DNA of 64,000 bases from Chitinophaga jiangningensis (GCF_900142605.1 NZ_FRBL01000004.1:248001-312000); one strand, 5' to 3'; counted from the first letter of the stretch, positions 54,615 to 63,022 are shown. Translations and numbers: made by a program. The notes: a model not told the origin generated them from the sequence alone.

Positions 54615-55268
54615 TTATTTTTTACCTGCCAGCATGGGTACAAAAGTGAAGTTATCAAACAGCTCCTGGTCATATTCACTTTCGCTGACCTTGGTAATGC
54701 GCAACATACGCTGTACTTCCTGGCCCCCCACCGGGATGACCATTTTACCACCGATCTTCATCTGCTGCAATAATTTTTCAGGAATCTGCGGTGCGGCAGC
54801 TGTTACCAGTACTTTATCGAATGGGGCATAGGAAGGGAGCCCTTCATAGCCATCGCCATAAAAGAACCGCAGATTGGGGTATTTGGCCTTAAACTGAAAC
54901 TGTTTAACATGGTCAAATAATCGTTTCTGCCTTTCTATGGTGAATACATTCGCCTTCAGTTCAGCCAGCACACAGGCCTGGTAGGCACTACCCGTACCAA
55001 TTTCCAGCACCTTTTCGTAGGGTTTGATTTCCAGTAACTGCGACTGATATGCAACCGTGTAGGGCTGCGAAATCGTTTGGCCTTCCCCGATAGGAAAAGC
55101 CCGGTCTTCATAGGCAATACTCTCAAAAGCCGTATCAAGGAAGAAGTGCCGGGGAATATTGCCGATAGCCGCCAGTACATTTTCGTCGGTTATGCCCTTC
55201 TGACGGATACTATCAACTAATTGTTTTCGTAGTCCTTTTTGTTTATAAGTATCTTCATACCGCCTCAT
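54615..55268 (-). CDS. pcm: Protein-L-isoaspartate O-methyltransferase
   Basis: From the ATG at 55268 (MRRYEDTYKQKGLRKQLVDSI; the longer frame adds MVNFAG) the 217-residue protein has IPRHFFLDTAFESIAYEDRAFPIGEGQTISQPYTVA, the PCMT substrate loop, and the SAM site VLEIGTGSAYQACVLAEL. It repairs isoaspartyl residues in aged proteins in the cytoplasm. A TAATTTTG box (55274-55281 on the minus strand) sits only 5 nt before the ATG, supporting this start and a leaderless mRNA. Confidence 0.95.
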   Translation of the reverse strand: MRRYEDTYKQKGLRKQLVDSIRQKGITDENVLAAIGNIPRHFFLDTAFESIAYEDRAFPIGEGQTISQPYTVAYQSQLLEIKPYEKVLEIGTGSAYQACVLAELKANVFTIERQKRLFDHVKQFQFKAKYPNLRFFYGDGYEGLPSYAPFDKVLVTAAAPQIPEKLLQQMKIGGKMVIPVGGQEVQRMLRITKVSESEYDQELFDNFTFVPMLAGKK

Positions 55269-55273
55269 ACCCG

Positions 55274-55281
55274 CAAAATTA
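55274..55281 (-). promoter_or_regulatory. -7 box directly before pcm
   Basis: TAATTTTG on the minus strand matches TAnnTTTG exactly, 5 nt before the ATG. Confidence 0.5.
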
Positions 55282-55388
55282 ACCAATACCTGCGATTTTC
55301 AATGAATTTCAGGATTTGTAATTTCACACATTGAGTTTTTTCCATTTACTTTACAGTCCATTTGAGCCCCCGGCTCCTTAAAATTCAG

Positions 55389-57119
55389 ATGACCATGGAT
55401 ATTAATATTCAAAACAAAGTAGCGCAATGGCTCAACGGCAATTACGATGCTGAAACAGTTGCCACGTTAAAGAAAATGCAGGCTGAGAACCCCGATGATC
55501 TTACTGATGCTTTTTATCGTAACCTCGAGTTTGGTACAGGCGGCCTGCGTGGAATTATGGGTGTGGGCACCAACCGTATGAATAAGTATACCGTAGGCAT
55601 GGCTACCCAGGGGTTTGCCAACTACCTGAAAGAAAGCTTCGAGGGCGAGATTAAAGTAGCGCTGGCCCATGACAGCCGTAACAATTCCCGATTTTTTGCT
55701 GAAACTGCGGCCAACGTATTTGCGGCCAACGGTATCAAAGTATATCTTTTCGAAAGCCTCCGTCCAACACCGGAGCTGTCTTTCACTATCCGCCACCTCA
55801 ACTGCCAGGGCGGTGTGGTATGTACCGCCTCCCACAACCCAAGGGAGTACAACGGCTACAAGGCTTACTGGAACGACGGTGCACAGCTGGTACCACCTCA
55901 TGATAAGAATGTTATCCGTGAAGTAGAGAAAATCACCTCCCCGGACGAAGTGAAATGGACCGGAGGCGAGGCCAACATTACCCTTATCGGCAAAGACGTG
56001 GATGAGGCCTACCTGCAGGAACTGCAAAGCCTGAGCATCAACCCGGAAATCTGCAAACAGCAGCACGACCTTAAAATAGTATACACACCGATTCATGGTA
56101 CCGGTATCACGATGGTACCTGAAATCCTGAAACGCTATGGTTTCACGAATGTAAACATCGTGGAAGAGCAGGCTACGCCAGATGGGAACTTCCCTACGGT
56201 CGTATATCCGAACCCGGAAGAGTCAGAAGCCATGAGCCTGGGCCTGCAAAAAGCCAAAGCCATTGATGCCGACATCCTCCTGGGTACCGACCCGGATGCT
56301 GACCGTGTAGGCATTGCCGTTAAAAATCTGAAAGGAGAATGGACCCTCCTGAATGGTAACCAGACTGCTGCCTTGCTGTTTAACTACATTATAGAACAGC
56401 GTAAGGAAAAAGGCCTGGCCAAACAGGAAGACTATGTTTGTAAAACCGTAGTTACCTCCGACCTGATTGATGTATTTGCAGCCAAGAACAATATTACCTG
56501 CTATAATGTACTCACCGGTTTCAAATGGATTGCGGACCTGATTCGCCGTAAGGAGCCACAGGAGCGCTTTATCGTAGGTGGTGAGGAATCTTACGGTTAT
56601 ATGATTGGCCGTAATGTACGTGACAAAGATGCCGTTTCTTCTGTAGCGATGATCTGTGAAATGGCCGCTGTGGCTCGTAGCCACGGTAAATCACTGTTTG
56701 AGCAGCTGATCGACATCTATATTAAATACGGTTATTACCTCGAGCAGCTGATCTCTATTACCAAAAAAGGTATGAAGGGAGCAGATGAGATTGCAGAGAT
56801 GATGCGCGGCTACCGTGAGAATCCTCCGGCCACCATCAACGGTGCCGCAGTGGTAACCCTGTATGATTACCAATTGCAGCAGGTGAAAGATATTGCCACA
56901 GGTGATATCCAGCCAATCGACCTGCCTAAATCAAATGTATTACAGTTCGTGCTGGCCGATGGCAGCAAAATTTCTGCCCGCCCATCCGGTACAGAACCGA
57001 AGATAAAATTCTATTTCAGTGTAAATGAGCCACTGGCAAGCGTTGCAGATTACGACGCTGTTACGGCCAAGCTGGAACAGAAAATCAGTGGCATTATTTC
57101 CGACCTCGGCCTGAAATAA
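55389..57119 (+). CDS. Phosphohexomutase (phosphoglucomutase/phosphomannomutase, alpha-PGM type)
   Basis: The product of about 576 residues (alternative ATG at 55395) has the four conserved regions: phospho-Ser148 in CTASHNPREYNGYKAYW, the Mg2+ loop LGTDPDADRVG, the sugar-specificity loop VGGEESYGYMIG, and the phosphate clamp RPSGTEPKIKFYF. The N terminus GTGGLRGIMGVGTNRMN is normal. It interconverts hexose 1- and 6-phosphates, for glycogen or envelope glycan synthesis. The sequence does not separate glucose from mannose specificity. A hairpin follows. Confidence 0.92.
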   Translation: MTMDINIQNKVAQWLNGNYDAETVATLKKMQAENPDDLTDAFYRNLEFGTGGLRGIMGVGTNRMNKYTVGMATQGFANYLKESFEGEIKVALAHDSRNNSRFFAETAANVFAANGIKVYLFESLRPTPELSFTIRHLNCQGGVVCTASHNPREYNGYKAYWNDGAQLVPPHDKNVIREVEKITSPDEVKWTGGEANITLIGKDVDEAYLQELQSLSINPEICKQQHDLKIVYTPIHGTGITMVPEILKRYGFTNVNIVEEQATPDGNFPTVVYPNPEESEAMSLGLQKAKAIDADILLGTDPDADRVGIAVKNLKGEWTLLNGNQTAALLFNYIIEQRKEKGLAKQEDYVCKTVVTSDLIDVFAAKNNITCYNVLTGFKWIADLIRRKEPQERFIVGGEESYGYMIGRNVRDKDAVSSVAMICEMAAVARSHGKSLFEQLIDIYIKYGYYLEQLISITKKGMKGADEIAEMMRGYRENPPATINGAAVVTLYDYQLQQVKDIATGDIQPIDLPKSNVLQFVLADGSKISARPSGTEPKIKFYFSVNEPLASVADYDAVTAKLEQKISGIISDLGLK

Positions 57120-57125
57120 GCCTTT

Positions 57126-57160
57126 TACCACTTACGTTATCCATGATAGCGTAAGTGGTA
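57126..57160 (+). terminator. Hairpin after the phosphohexomutase gene
   Basis: TACCACTTACG / CGTAAGTGGTA, an 11-bp perfect stem with 13-nt loop, 7 bp after the stop and 12 bp before the next start. No clear T-run on the plus strand. Confidence 0.5.
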
Positions 57161-57171
57161 CCTCTTCTTCT

Positions 57172-58110
57172 ATGAAAAGTATCCTGTGCATATTACCATT
57201 ATCGTTGCTGTTACTGAGCGGCAAGGCACAGGAGAAAGTGTCTTTCTCCACTATTCCTGATACTACCATCCCCCGGCGTGTAACCATACTAACAGGCGCC
57301 ACCGTAGTGCTGTACGGCACCGGACTGGCAGCGCTGAATGCTGCCTGGTACCGGGACTATCCCCGTAGCAACTTTCACTTCTTTAATGATATGGAGGAGT
57401 GGAAGCAAATGGATAAGCTGGGCCATGTGTTCAGCGCATATTTTATTGGTAAATACAGCCGGGAACTCTGGCGCTGGTCTGGCCTTCCCCGCAAGCAACA
57501 GATCTGGATCGGTGGCCTGAGTGGGTTTGCCTATCAGTCGGTGGTGGAGGTACTGGATGGTTTTAGCAGCGAGTGGGGTTTTTCATGGGGAGATATGGCG
57601 GCCAATGCAGCCGGGTCTGCCCTGTTAATCAGCCAGGAACTCGCCTGGAATGAGCAGCGGATTCAAATTAAATTCTCCGCCCACCCCGGCAGATATGAAG
57701 GAGCAGTGTTGCGCGACAAAACCAACCAGCTTTTTGGCACCCGCTTTATGGAACGGGTATTGAAAGATTATAATGCGCAAACCTATTGGCTGTCTGTAAA
57801 CCTGCGCTCGTTTGCGAAAGACGCAGGAATTCCACGATGGCTGAATATTTCAGTGGGCTATGGTGCAGCGCAAATGTATGGCGGTAATGCCAACTGGTGG
57901 ATTAGCGACGACGGACACCGGTTTGATTACAGCAGCACGCCGCGAATCAGGCAGTTTTATTTATCGCCGGATGTGGACTTTACTAAGATCCCCACTAAAA
58001 AGAAAGGAGTAAAAGTGATTTTTCAGTTGCTGAATATGCTGAAGTTTCCGGCGCCTACGCTGGAAGTGACGAGCCAGGGGAAAGTGCGGCTGCACCCGAT
58101 TTATTTTTAA
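57172..58110 (+). CDS. DUF2279 family protein
   Basis: The 312-residue protein has a signal peptide (LSLLLLSGKAQ). The core FHFFNDMEEWKQMDKLGHVFSAYFIGKYSRELWRWSG and YQSVVEVLDGFSSEWGFSWGDMAANAAGSALLISQELAW matches DUF2279 (YfiM-like), membrane-associated with the conserved DKxGH and SxEWGFSxxDxxAN motifs. The C-terminal part (WLSVNLRSFAKDAGIPRWLNISVGYGA) looks like beta strands of an outer-membrane segment. The function is unknown. It begins 52 bp after the mutase gene. Confidence 0.85.
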   Translation: MKSILCILPLSLLLLSGKAQEKVSFSTIPDTTIPRRVTILTGATVVLYGTGLAALNAAWYRDYPRSNFHFFNDMEEWKQMDKLGHVFSAYFIGKYSRELWRWSGLPRKQQIWIGGLSGFAYQSVVEVLDGFSSEWGFSWGDMAANAAGSALLISQELAWNEQRIQIKFSAHPGRYEGAVLRDKTNQLFGTRFMERVLKDYNAQTYWLSVNLRSFAKDAGIPRWLNISVGYGAAQMYGGNANWWISDDGHRFDYSSTPRIRQFYLSPDVDFTKIPTKKKGVKVIFQLLNMLKFPAPTLEVTSQGKVRLHPIYF

Positions 58111-58112
58111 TT

Positions 58113-58189
58113 TTCGGGGGAAGTATCAGTGCCGAAGGCACTGATACTTCCCCCGAAGTTGTAAGGGCCGCAGGCCCTTACAACTTCGG
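58113..58189. repeat. Two overlapping hairpins between convergent genes
   Basis: The first (58113-58157) has a 21-bp perfect stem and a GAA loop; the second (58153-58189) has a 17-bp perfect stem and a GCA loop. They share the five foot bases CCGAA (58153-58157). They occupy the whole gap between DUF2279 and the phosphoribosyltransferase gene. Confidence 0.92.
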
Positions 58190-58190
58190 G

Positions 58191-58688
58191 CTACTGTAAA
58201 TAAGCAGACAAAATATTCGTCCCCTCCAACTCCACCATCACCGATTCCTGCAAAGTAGTAGCCAGTGAAAACCCTACAAAATCCACTGACAGTGGAAAAG
58301 ATTTATGCTGACGATCCACCAGCACAGCGGTCTGTATTTTTTTAGGTAAAAACTGCAGCAGTGGCTTCAGTGCATACAGCATGGTACGACCTGAGTTAGC
58401 CACATCATCTACCACTATCACTACTTTGCCATTAAAATCTATTTCTTCTGAAACAGTTACCTCTCCGGGTTGTTGTTTATCCAGGCGCAGTTCAATGATG
58501 CGGGTTTTGAGCGGAGATATCTGTTGCAGGATGCCGGCAATTTTTTGAGCCAGGATGAGTCCCCGGTCCCAGATTCCTGCTAATATAATTTCTTCCCCAT
58601 CGCTGTTGTGTTCATAGATCTCATAAGCGATGCGTTCTATCTTCTTTTGAATGATATCGGCTGTTAGAATTACGTTCCTGCTTTCCAT
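58191..58688 (-). CDS. Phosphoribosyltransferase, PyrR-like
   Basis: From the ATG at 58688 (MESRNVILTADIIQ) the 165-residue protein has the PRTase fold with the PRPP loop VVIVVDDVANSGRTM and helix IQKKIERIAYEIYEHN. IRELRLDKQ and EIDFNGK resemble PyrR/type-I uracil PRTase proteins. PyrR controls pyrimidine genes or recycles uracil, but no pyr operon is nearby. The longer frame to 58781 would run into the divergent gene. TATTTTTG at 58693-58700 (minus strand) lies 4 nt before the ATG and supports the short start. Confidence 0.85.
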   Translation of the reverse strand: MESRNVILTADIIQKKIERIAYEIYEHNSDGEEIILAGIWDRGLILAQKIAGILQQISPLKTRIIELRLDKQQPGEVTVSEEIDFNGKVVIVVDDVANSGRTMLYALKPLLQFLPKKIQTAVLVDRQHKSFPLSVDFVGFSLATTLQESVMVELEGTNILSAYLQ

Positions 58689-58692
58689 GCGC

Positions 58693-58700
58693 CAAAAATA
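58693..58700 (-). promoter_or_regulatory. -7 box directly before the phosphoribosyltransferase gene
   Basis: TATTTTTG on the minus strand fits TAnnTTTG, 4 nt before the ATG. The divergent gene starts at 58767. Confidence 0.5.
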
Positions 58701-58766
58701 GTGAAAATACGCATCTGCGTTGTTCGATTGAAAAAAAACATAAATTAGGGAGTCAAATCTGAAATA

Positions 58767-60089
58767 ATGCAAATTGTACAACAGTTGTTATTTGTAATTG
58801 CCTTTGGGATAGCGGTATATCTGTTTGCCCAACAGGCACGCCAGATAAGGAGGAACATTCTGCTCGGGCAGGACGAGGACCTGACGGACCATCCGAATCT
58901 GCGCTGGAGGAATTTGTTGCTGCTGGCTTTCGGGCAGAAGAAGATGTTCCGCAACCCTTTGGTGGCGGTGCTGCACTTCTTTGTTTATGCCGGCTTCGTG
59001 ATCATCAACCTCGAAATCCTTGAAATCATCCTGGATGGCATTTTAGGTACCCATCGTTTATTCGTTCCCGTACTAGGCAGCCTTTATCCCGTGCTGATTG
59101 GCCTGTTTGAGGTACTGGCAGCACTGGTACTTATTTCCTGTGTCATTTTCCTCGTGCGCAGGAATGTGCTGAAGCTGCGCCGGTTTATGAGTCATGACCT
59201 CGACGGCTGGCCACGTTCGGATGCCAACTACATCCTGATTACTGAAATTGTACTGATGACTTTATTCCTCACCATGAACGCTGCCGATCAACAAATGCAG
59301 GCCCGTGGTGCAGAACACTATATTGCCACCGGTCCTTTCTGGATATCTTCTCACCTGAGTCCCATGTTCAATGGCTTGTCTGACGGTGCTGTAACCGGTA
59401 TCGAAAGAGCATGCTGGTGGCTGCACATCCTGGGTATCCTGGCGTTTCTTAACTACCTGCCTTATTCCAAACACCTGCATATCATTCTCGCCTTCCCGAA
59501 TGCTTACTATGCGAAGCTGGAGCCTAAAGGGGAAATGGATAATATGCCGGCGATACAACATGAAGTCAAATTGATGCTGCAGCCGGAGTTGGCCACAGAT
59601 TCACCTGCTTCGGATGTGATTCCAAAATTCGGGGCAAAGGATGTGATGGACCTTACCTGGAAAAACCTGCTGGATGCCTATAGCTGTACCGAGTGTGGCC
59701 GTTGTAGTGCTGCCTGTCCGGCAAACATGACCGGCAAGCTGCTCTCCCCCCGTAAGATCATGATGGACACGAGAGACCGTGTAACCGAGGTGGGTAAGAA
59801 TATCAAAGCCAATGGCAGCTTCCAGGAAGACGGTAAAACATTGTTACGTGATTATATTTCCGAAGAGGAGCTGCGTGCCTGTACCACCTGTAATGCCTGC
59901 GTGCAGGAATGTCCGGTAAGTATCAATCCGCTGGATATTATCCTGCAGCTGCGCCGCTACCTGGTGATGGAAGAATCCAGTGCACCGGCAGAATGGACAG
60001 GAATGTTCAGCAATATTGAAAACAACATGGCACCGTGGAAGTTTGGTCCGGAAGACCGGGAGAACTGGATCCAGGAAATGAATAGTTAA
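58767..60089 (+). CDS. Membrane iron-sulfur oxidoreductase, HdrD/EMO-like N-terminal half
   Basis: The 440-residue protein has five membrane helices (about 3-22, 65-90, 104-130, 153-173 and one near 215-235) of the NarI/b-type-heme kind, with candidate ligand His in VLHFFVYAG, WWLHILG and KHLHIIL. A soluble part follows with two 4Fe-4S sites: C307 TECGRCSAAC317P and C372 TTCNACVQEC382P. With the CCG-domain gene 16 bp downstream it would form one electron-transfer complex to (mena)quinone. Family members (heterodisulfide-reductase-like, ETF:quinone oxidoreductase of the EMO type) are often one fused protein. The electron donor is unknown: no etfAB in the window. Confidence 0.85.
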   Translation: MQIVQQLLFVIAFGIAVYLFAQQARQIRRNILLGQDEDLTDHPNLRWRNLLLLAFGQKKMFRNPLVAVLHFFVYAGFVIINLEILEIILDGILGTHRLFVPVLGSLYPVLIGLFEVLAALVLISCVIFLVRRNVLKLRRFMSHDLDGWPRSDANYILITEIVLMTLFLTMNAADQQMQARGAEHYIATGPFWISSHLSPMFNGLSDGAVTGIERACWWLHILGILAFLNYLPYSKHLHIILAFPNAYYAKLEPKGEMDNMPAIQHEVKLMLQPELATDSPASDVIPKFGAKDVMDLTWKNLLDAYSCTECGRCSAACPANMTGKLLSPRKIMMDTRDRVTEVGKNIKANGSFQEDGKTLLRDYISEEELRACTTCNACVQECPVSINPLDIILQLRRYLVMEESSAPAEWTGMFSNIENNMAPWKFGPEDRENWIQEMNS

Positions 60090-60105
60090 TTTTAAAATTA
60101 CCAGG

Positions 60106-60885
60106 ATGCGTATAAAAACAATGGCAGAATATGCCGCCAATGGCGAAACACCGGAAGTGCTCTTCTGGGTAGGATGTGCCAGCAGCTTTGATCAGCGTAC
60201 ACAAAAGATCACCAAAGCGTTTGCAACCATTCTCGATAAAGTGGGGGTGCAGTTTGCCGTATTGGGCAGAGAAGAAAGCTGCACCGGAGATCCGGCCCGC
60301 CGCGCTGGTAATGAGTTTATCTTCCAGATGATGGCGCAGAGCAATATCCAGGTATTAAATATGTATGCGGTGAAGAAAATTGTGACTACCTGCCCGCACT
60401 GTTTCAATACTATTAAGAACGAATACCCGGCATTAGGCGGTAACTATGAAGTGATCCATCATACCACCTATCTGCAGCAGCTGATTGATGCAGGTAAAAT
60501 TGTTTTGAAAGATGGCGGAGCATTCAAGGGGAAAAAGATTACGTACCATGATTCCTGCTACCTGGGCCGCGCTAACGACATATACGAAGCTCCGCGTAAG
60601 GTGCTGGAAATCCTGGATGCCGAGTTGATAGAAATGAAGCGTTGCAGGAGCAATGGTCTTTGCTGCGGTGCCGGTGGTGCGCAGATGTTTAAGGAAGAGG
60701 AAAAAGGCAATATCCGCATTAACACCGAGCGTGGCCGCGAGGCGGTGGAAACCGGTGCTACCGTGGTAGCTGCCAACTGTCCGTTTTGCATGACCATGCT
60801 CACCGATGGGGTGAAGGAAGCCGGAAAGGAAGATAGCGTGAAGGTACTGGACCTGGCGGAAATCATCGCTGAGAGTCTTAAATGA
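60106..60885 (+). CDS. CCG-domain (Fe-S) protein, C-terminal half of the oxidoreductase
   Basis: The 259-residue protein has two cysteine-rich CCG domains: the first with WVGCASSF, EESCTGDPARRAGNE and CPHCFNTI, the second with YHDSCYLGR, SNGLCCGAGGAQMF and NCPFCMTML. CCG domains hold non-cubane or 4Fe-4S clusters in HdrB/HdrD, GlpC, LutA and EMO. The ESCTGDPARR loop fits the EMO/Rv0338c-like group. It is 16 bp downstream of the membrane half, so they are translated together. An alternative ATG at 60121 is possible. Confidence 0.87.
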   Translation: MRIKTMAEYAANGETPEVLFWVGCASSFDQRTQKITKAFATILDKVGVQFAVLGREESCTGDPARRAGNEFIFQMMAQSNIQVLNMYAVKKIVTTCPHCFNTIKNEYPALGGNYEVIHHTTYLQQLIDAGKIVLKDGGAFKGKKITYHDSCYLGRANDIYEAPRKVLEILDAELIEMKRCRSNGLCCGAGGAQMFKEEEKGNIRINTERGREAVETGATVVAANCPFCMTMLTDGVKEAGKEDSVKVLDLAEIIAESLK

Positions 60886-60896
60886 CCAGAAATGCC

Positions 60897-60904
60897 TAAT
60901 TTTG
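60897..60904 (+). promoter_or_regulatory. -7-like box before the 60909 gene
   Basis: TAATTTTG, 4 nt before the ATG at 60909 and 12 nt after the previous stop. It would give a leaderless mRNA, or may be chance within an operon. Confidence 0.35.
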
Positions 60905-60908
60905 TAGT

Positions 60909-61412
60909 ATGAACAAGATAAATTTCCCTGAAGGATTTTCTCCTGCTTCCAGGGTTTGGATATATCAGAGCAATCGACCATTCAATGAACAGGAAGTATT
61001 GGAGATCAACGAGCAACTAGATCAGTTTACCTCCCAATGGAACGCCCACGGGGATCCCGTTAAAGGCTGGGGCGCGGTAGTCATGAACCAGGTAATTATA
61101 TTAATGGCAGATGAAACCCAGACGATGGTGAGCGGCTGCAGTACGGATAGTTCGGTACGGGTGATCAAGAGCCTGGAACGCCAGTACGAAGTGAACCTGT
61201 TTGACCGCCTGCTGCTGGGCTTTGTGGTGAAAGACAAGGTACAGTTGCTGCCGCTTCAGCAGGTAGCCTACGCGCTCGAAAAAGGTTATATCGACGAAAA
61301 CACCCTGTATTTAAATAATACAGTGCTCACTAAGGCTGACCTTGATACCAAATGGCTGATTCCATTGAAGGACAGCTGGCTGGCGGCGAAAGTAGGCCTC
61401 GTTAAGGCATAA
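60909..61412 (+). CDS. Conserved Bacteroidota hypothetical protein
   Basis: The 167-residue protein opens MNKINFPEGFSPASRVWIYQSNRPF and contains FTSQWNAHGDPVKGWGAVVMNQVIILMADE, SGCSTDSSVRVIKSLERQYEVNLFDRL. I see no Walker A or B, so the label ABC transporter ATPase sometimes attached to such proteins would not be supported. It is probably cytoplasmic. It lies 23 bp after the CCG gene and may be in the same operon. The function is unknown. Confidence 0.75.
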   Translation: MNKINFPEGFSPASRVWIYQSNRPFNEQEVLEINEQLDQFTSQWNAHGDPVKGWGAVVMNQVIILMADETQTMVSGCSTDSSVRVIKSLERQYEVNLFDRLLLGFVVKDKVQLLPLQQVAYALEKGYIDENTLYLNNTVLTKADLDTKWLIPLKDSWLAAKVGLVKA

Positions 61413-61421
61413 ATGCATTTT

Positions 61422-61535
61422 TCTTTAAATAACGAAGGGGCCATAGGCCCCTTCGTTATTTAAAGAACTCCCGTCTGCCTTCGGCAGACGGGAGTTCCGG
61501 TTTAAGGGAAGGCCGATGGCTTTCCCTTAAACCGG
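61422..61535. repeat. Chain of three hairpins
   Basis: 61422-61466: 21-bp perfect stem, ATA loop. 61465-61497: 15-bp perfect stem, TTC loop. 61497-61535: 18-bp stem with one wobble, GAT loop. Consecutive hairpins share their foot bases (61465-61466 and 61497). They lie between two plus-strand genes, 10 bp after the stop at 61412. Confidence 0.92.
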
Positions 61536-61575
61536 AATCCAAATGACATTATGTCATTTTTCATTTTTAATTCCT

Positions 61576-61583
61576 TATTTTTG
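61576..61583 (+). promoter_or_regulatory. -7 box of miaB
   Basis: TATTTTTG matches TAnnTTTG, 24 nt before the miaB ATG at 61607. Confidence 0.5.
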
Positions 61584-61606
61584 CCATCCTAAATTTGAGA
61601 AAGGAA

Positions 61607-63022
61607 ATGCTGGATCAGATCACAAAAGTGCATGATGAAAGCCGTCAGGGAGAGGCATTCGCCCCTGCTGCTATTGAACCTAATACATATTCTAAGAAAT
61701 TTTATATTGAAAGTTATGGCTGCGCCATGAACTTTAATGATAGTGAGATTGTGGCTTCCATATTAAACGAGGAAGGCTTCGGCTCAACGCGTAATATGGA
61801 GGAGGCCGACCTCATCCTGGTTAATACCTGCTCCATCCGCGAAAAAGCAGAACAAACCGTACGCAACCGCCTCAACGAGTTCAAAGGTGCTAAAAAGCGC
61901 AACCCAGGATTACTGGTAGGCATCCTTGGCTGTATGGCGGAGCGTCTGAAATCCAAACTGCTCGAAGAAGAGAAACTGGTGGACATGGTAGTGGGCCCGG
62001 ATGCGTACAGGAGCCTGCCCGCTCTGATTGCCGAAGCAGAAGGCGGCCAAAAAGCGGTAAATGTGCTGCTGAGCAGGGAAGAGACTTATGGGGATATCAG
62101 CCCGGTAAGGCTCGACAACAACGGTGTAACCAGCTTCGTTTCCATTATGCGTGGCTGTAATAATATGTGTACTTTCTGTGTGGTTCCGTTTACCCGTGGC
62201 CGTGAGCGCAGCAGAGATGCTCACTCCGTAGTGCGCGAGGCAAGAGAACTGTTTGAAAACGGCTACCGCGAGGTGACACTGCTGGGTCAGAACGTAGATT
62301 CCTACTATTGGACAAACGAGGCCGGTGATGAAACTGTCACCTTCGCCATGCTCCTGGAAAGAGTAGCACAGATCGATCCGTTGCTGCGCGTTCGCTTCAG
62401 CACCTCCCATCCGAAAGATATCACAGATGAAGTACTGCACACCATGGCGAAGTACGAGAATATCTGTAATTATATCCATCTGCCGCTGCAAAGTGGCAGT
62501 ACCAGAGTGTTGCAACTCATGAACCGCACCTACACCAGGGAATGGTATATGAAAAAGGTGGACCGCATCCGTGAAATCCTTCCTGACTGCGGCATCTCCA
62601 CCGACATTATCACCGGCTTCTGCACAGAAACAGAAGAAGAACACCGCGAAACCATGGAAGTAATGGAATACGCCCGTTACGACCTCGCCTATATGTACTT
62701 TTACTCCGAACGCCCGGGCACACTGGCTGCACGCCGCTACCAGGACGATATTCCGGAAGAAGTGAAGAAAAGACGCCTTGCGGAAATTGTGGAATTACAC
62801 CGCCGTCATTCCCTTGAGGGCATGCAGCGCGAAGTAGGCCGCACCTACAAAGTACTGGTAGAAGGCACCTCCAAACGCTCCGCTGAAGAGCTGTTTGGCC
62901 GCAACGACCAGAACAAAGTGATTGTTTTCCCTAAAGAAAACTATCAGAAAGGCGATTATGTTATGGTGAAAGTGGATAGCTGTACCTCCGGTACGCTGAG
63001 AGGAACGGCGGTAAGTGAATAA
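61607..63022 (+). CDS. miaB: tRNA-2-methylthio-N6-dimethylallyladenosine synthase
   Basis: The ATG at 61607 (MLDQITKV) follows AAAGGAA and is preferred over the TTG at 61595. The 471-residue radical-SAM methylthiotransferase has UPF0004 (YIESYGCAMNFNDSE, NTCSIREKAEQTVRNRL, LGCMAERLK) with three auxiliary-cluster cysteines, the radical-SAM triad CNNMCTFCVVP, and a C-terminal TRAM domain (YKVLVEGTSKRS...VMVKVDSC). It modifies A37 of tRNAs reading U-starting codons. It is in a normal MiaB range. Confidence 0.95.
   Translation: MLDQITKVHDESRQGEAFAPAAIEPNTYSKKFYIESYGCAMNFNDSEIVASILNEEGFGSTRNMEEADLILVNTCSIREKAEQTVRNRLNEFKGAKKRNPGLLVGILGCMAERLKSKLLEEEKLVDMVVGPDAYRSLPALIAEAEGGQKAVNVLLSREETYGDISPVRLDNNGVTSFVSIMRGCNNMCTFCVVPFTRGRERSRDAHSVVREARELFENGYREVTLLGQNVDSYYWTNEAGDETVTFAMLLERVAQIDPLLRVRFSTSHPKDITDEVLHTMAKYENICNYIHLPLQSGSTRVLQLMNRTYTREWYMKKVDRIREILPDCGISTDIITGFCTETEEEHRETMEVMEYARYDLAYMYFYSERPGTLAARRYQDDIPEEVKKRRLAEIVELHRRHSLEGMQREVGRTYKVLVEGTSKRSAEELFGRNDQNKVIVFPKENYQKGDYVMVKVDSCTSGTLRGTAVSE

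Noticed and set aside
60909..61412. Annotation as ABC transporter ATPase
   Set aside because: No Walker A, Walker B or signature motif can be found in 167 residues.
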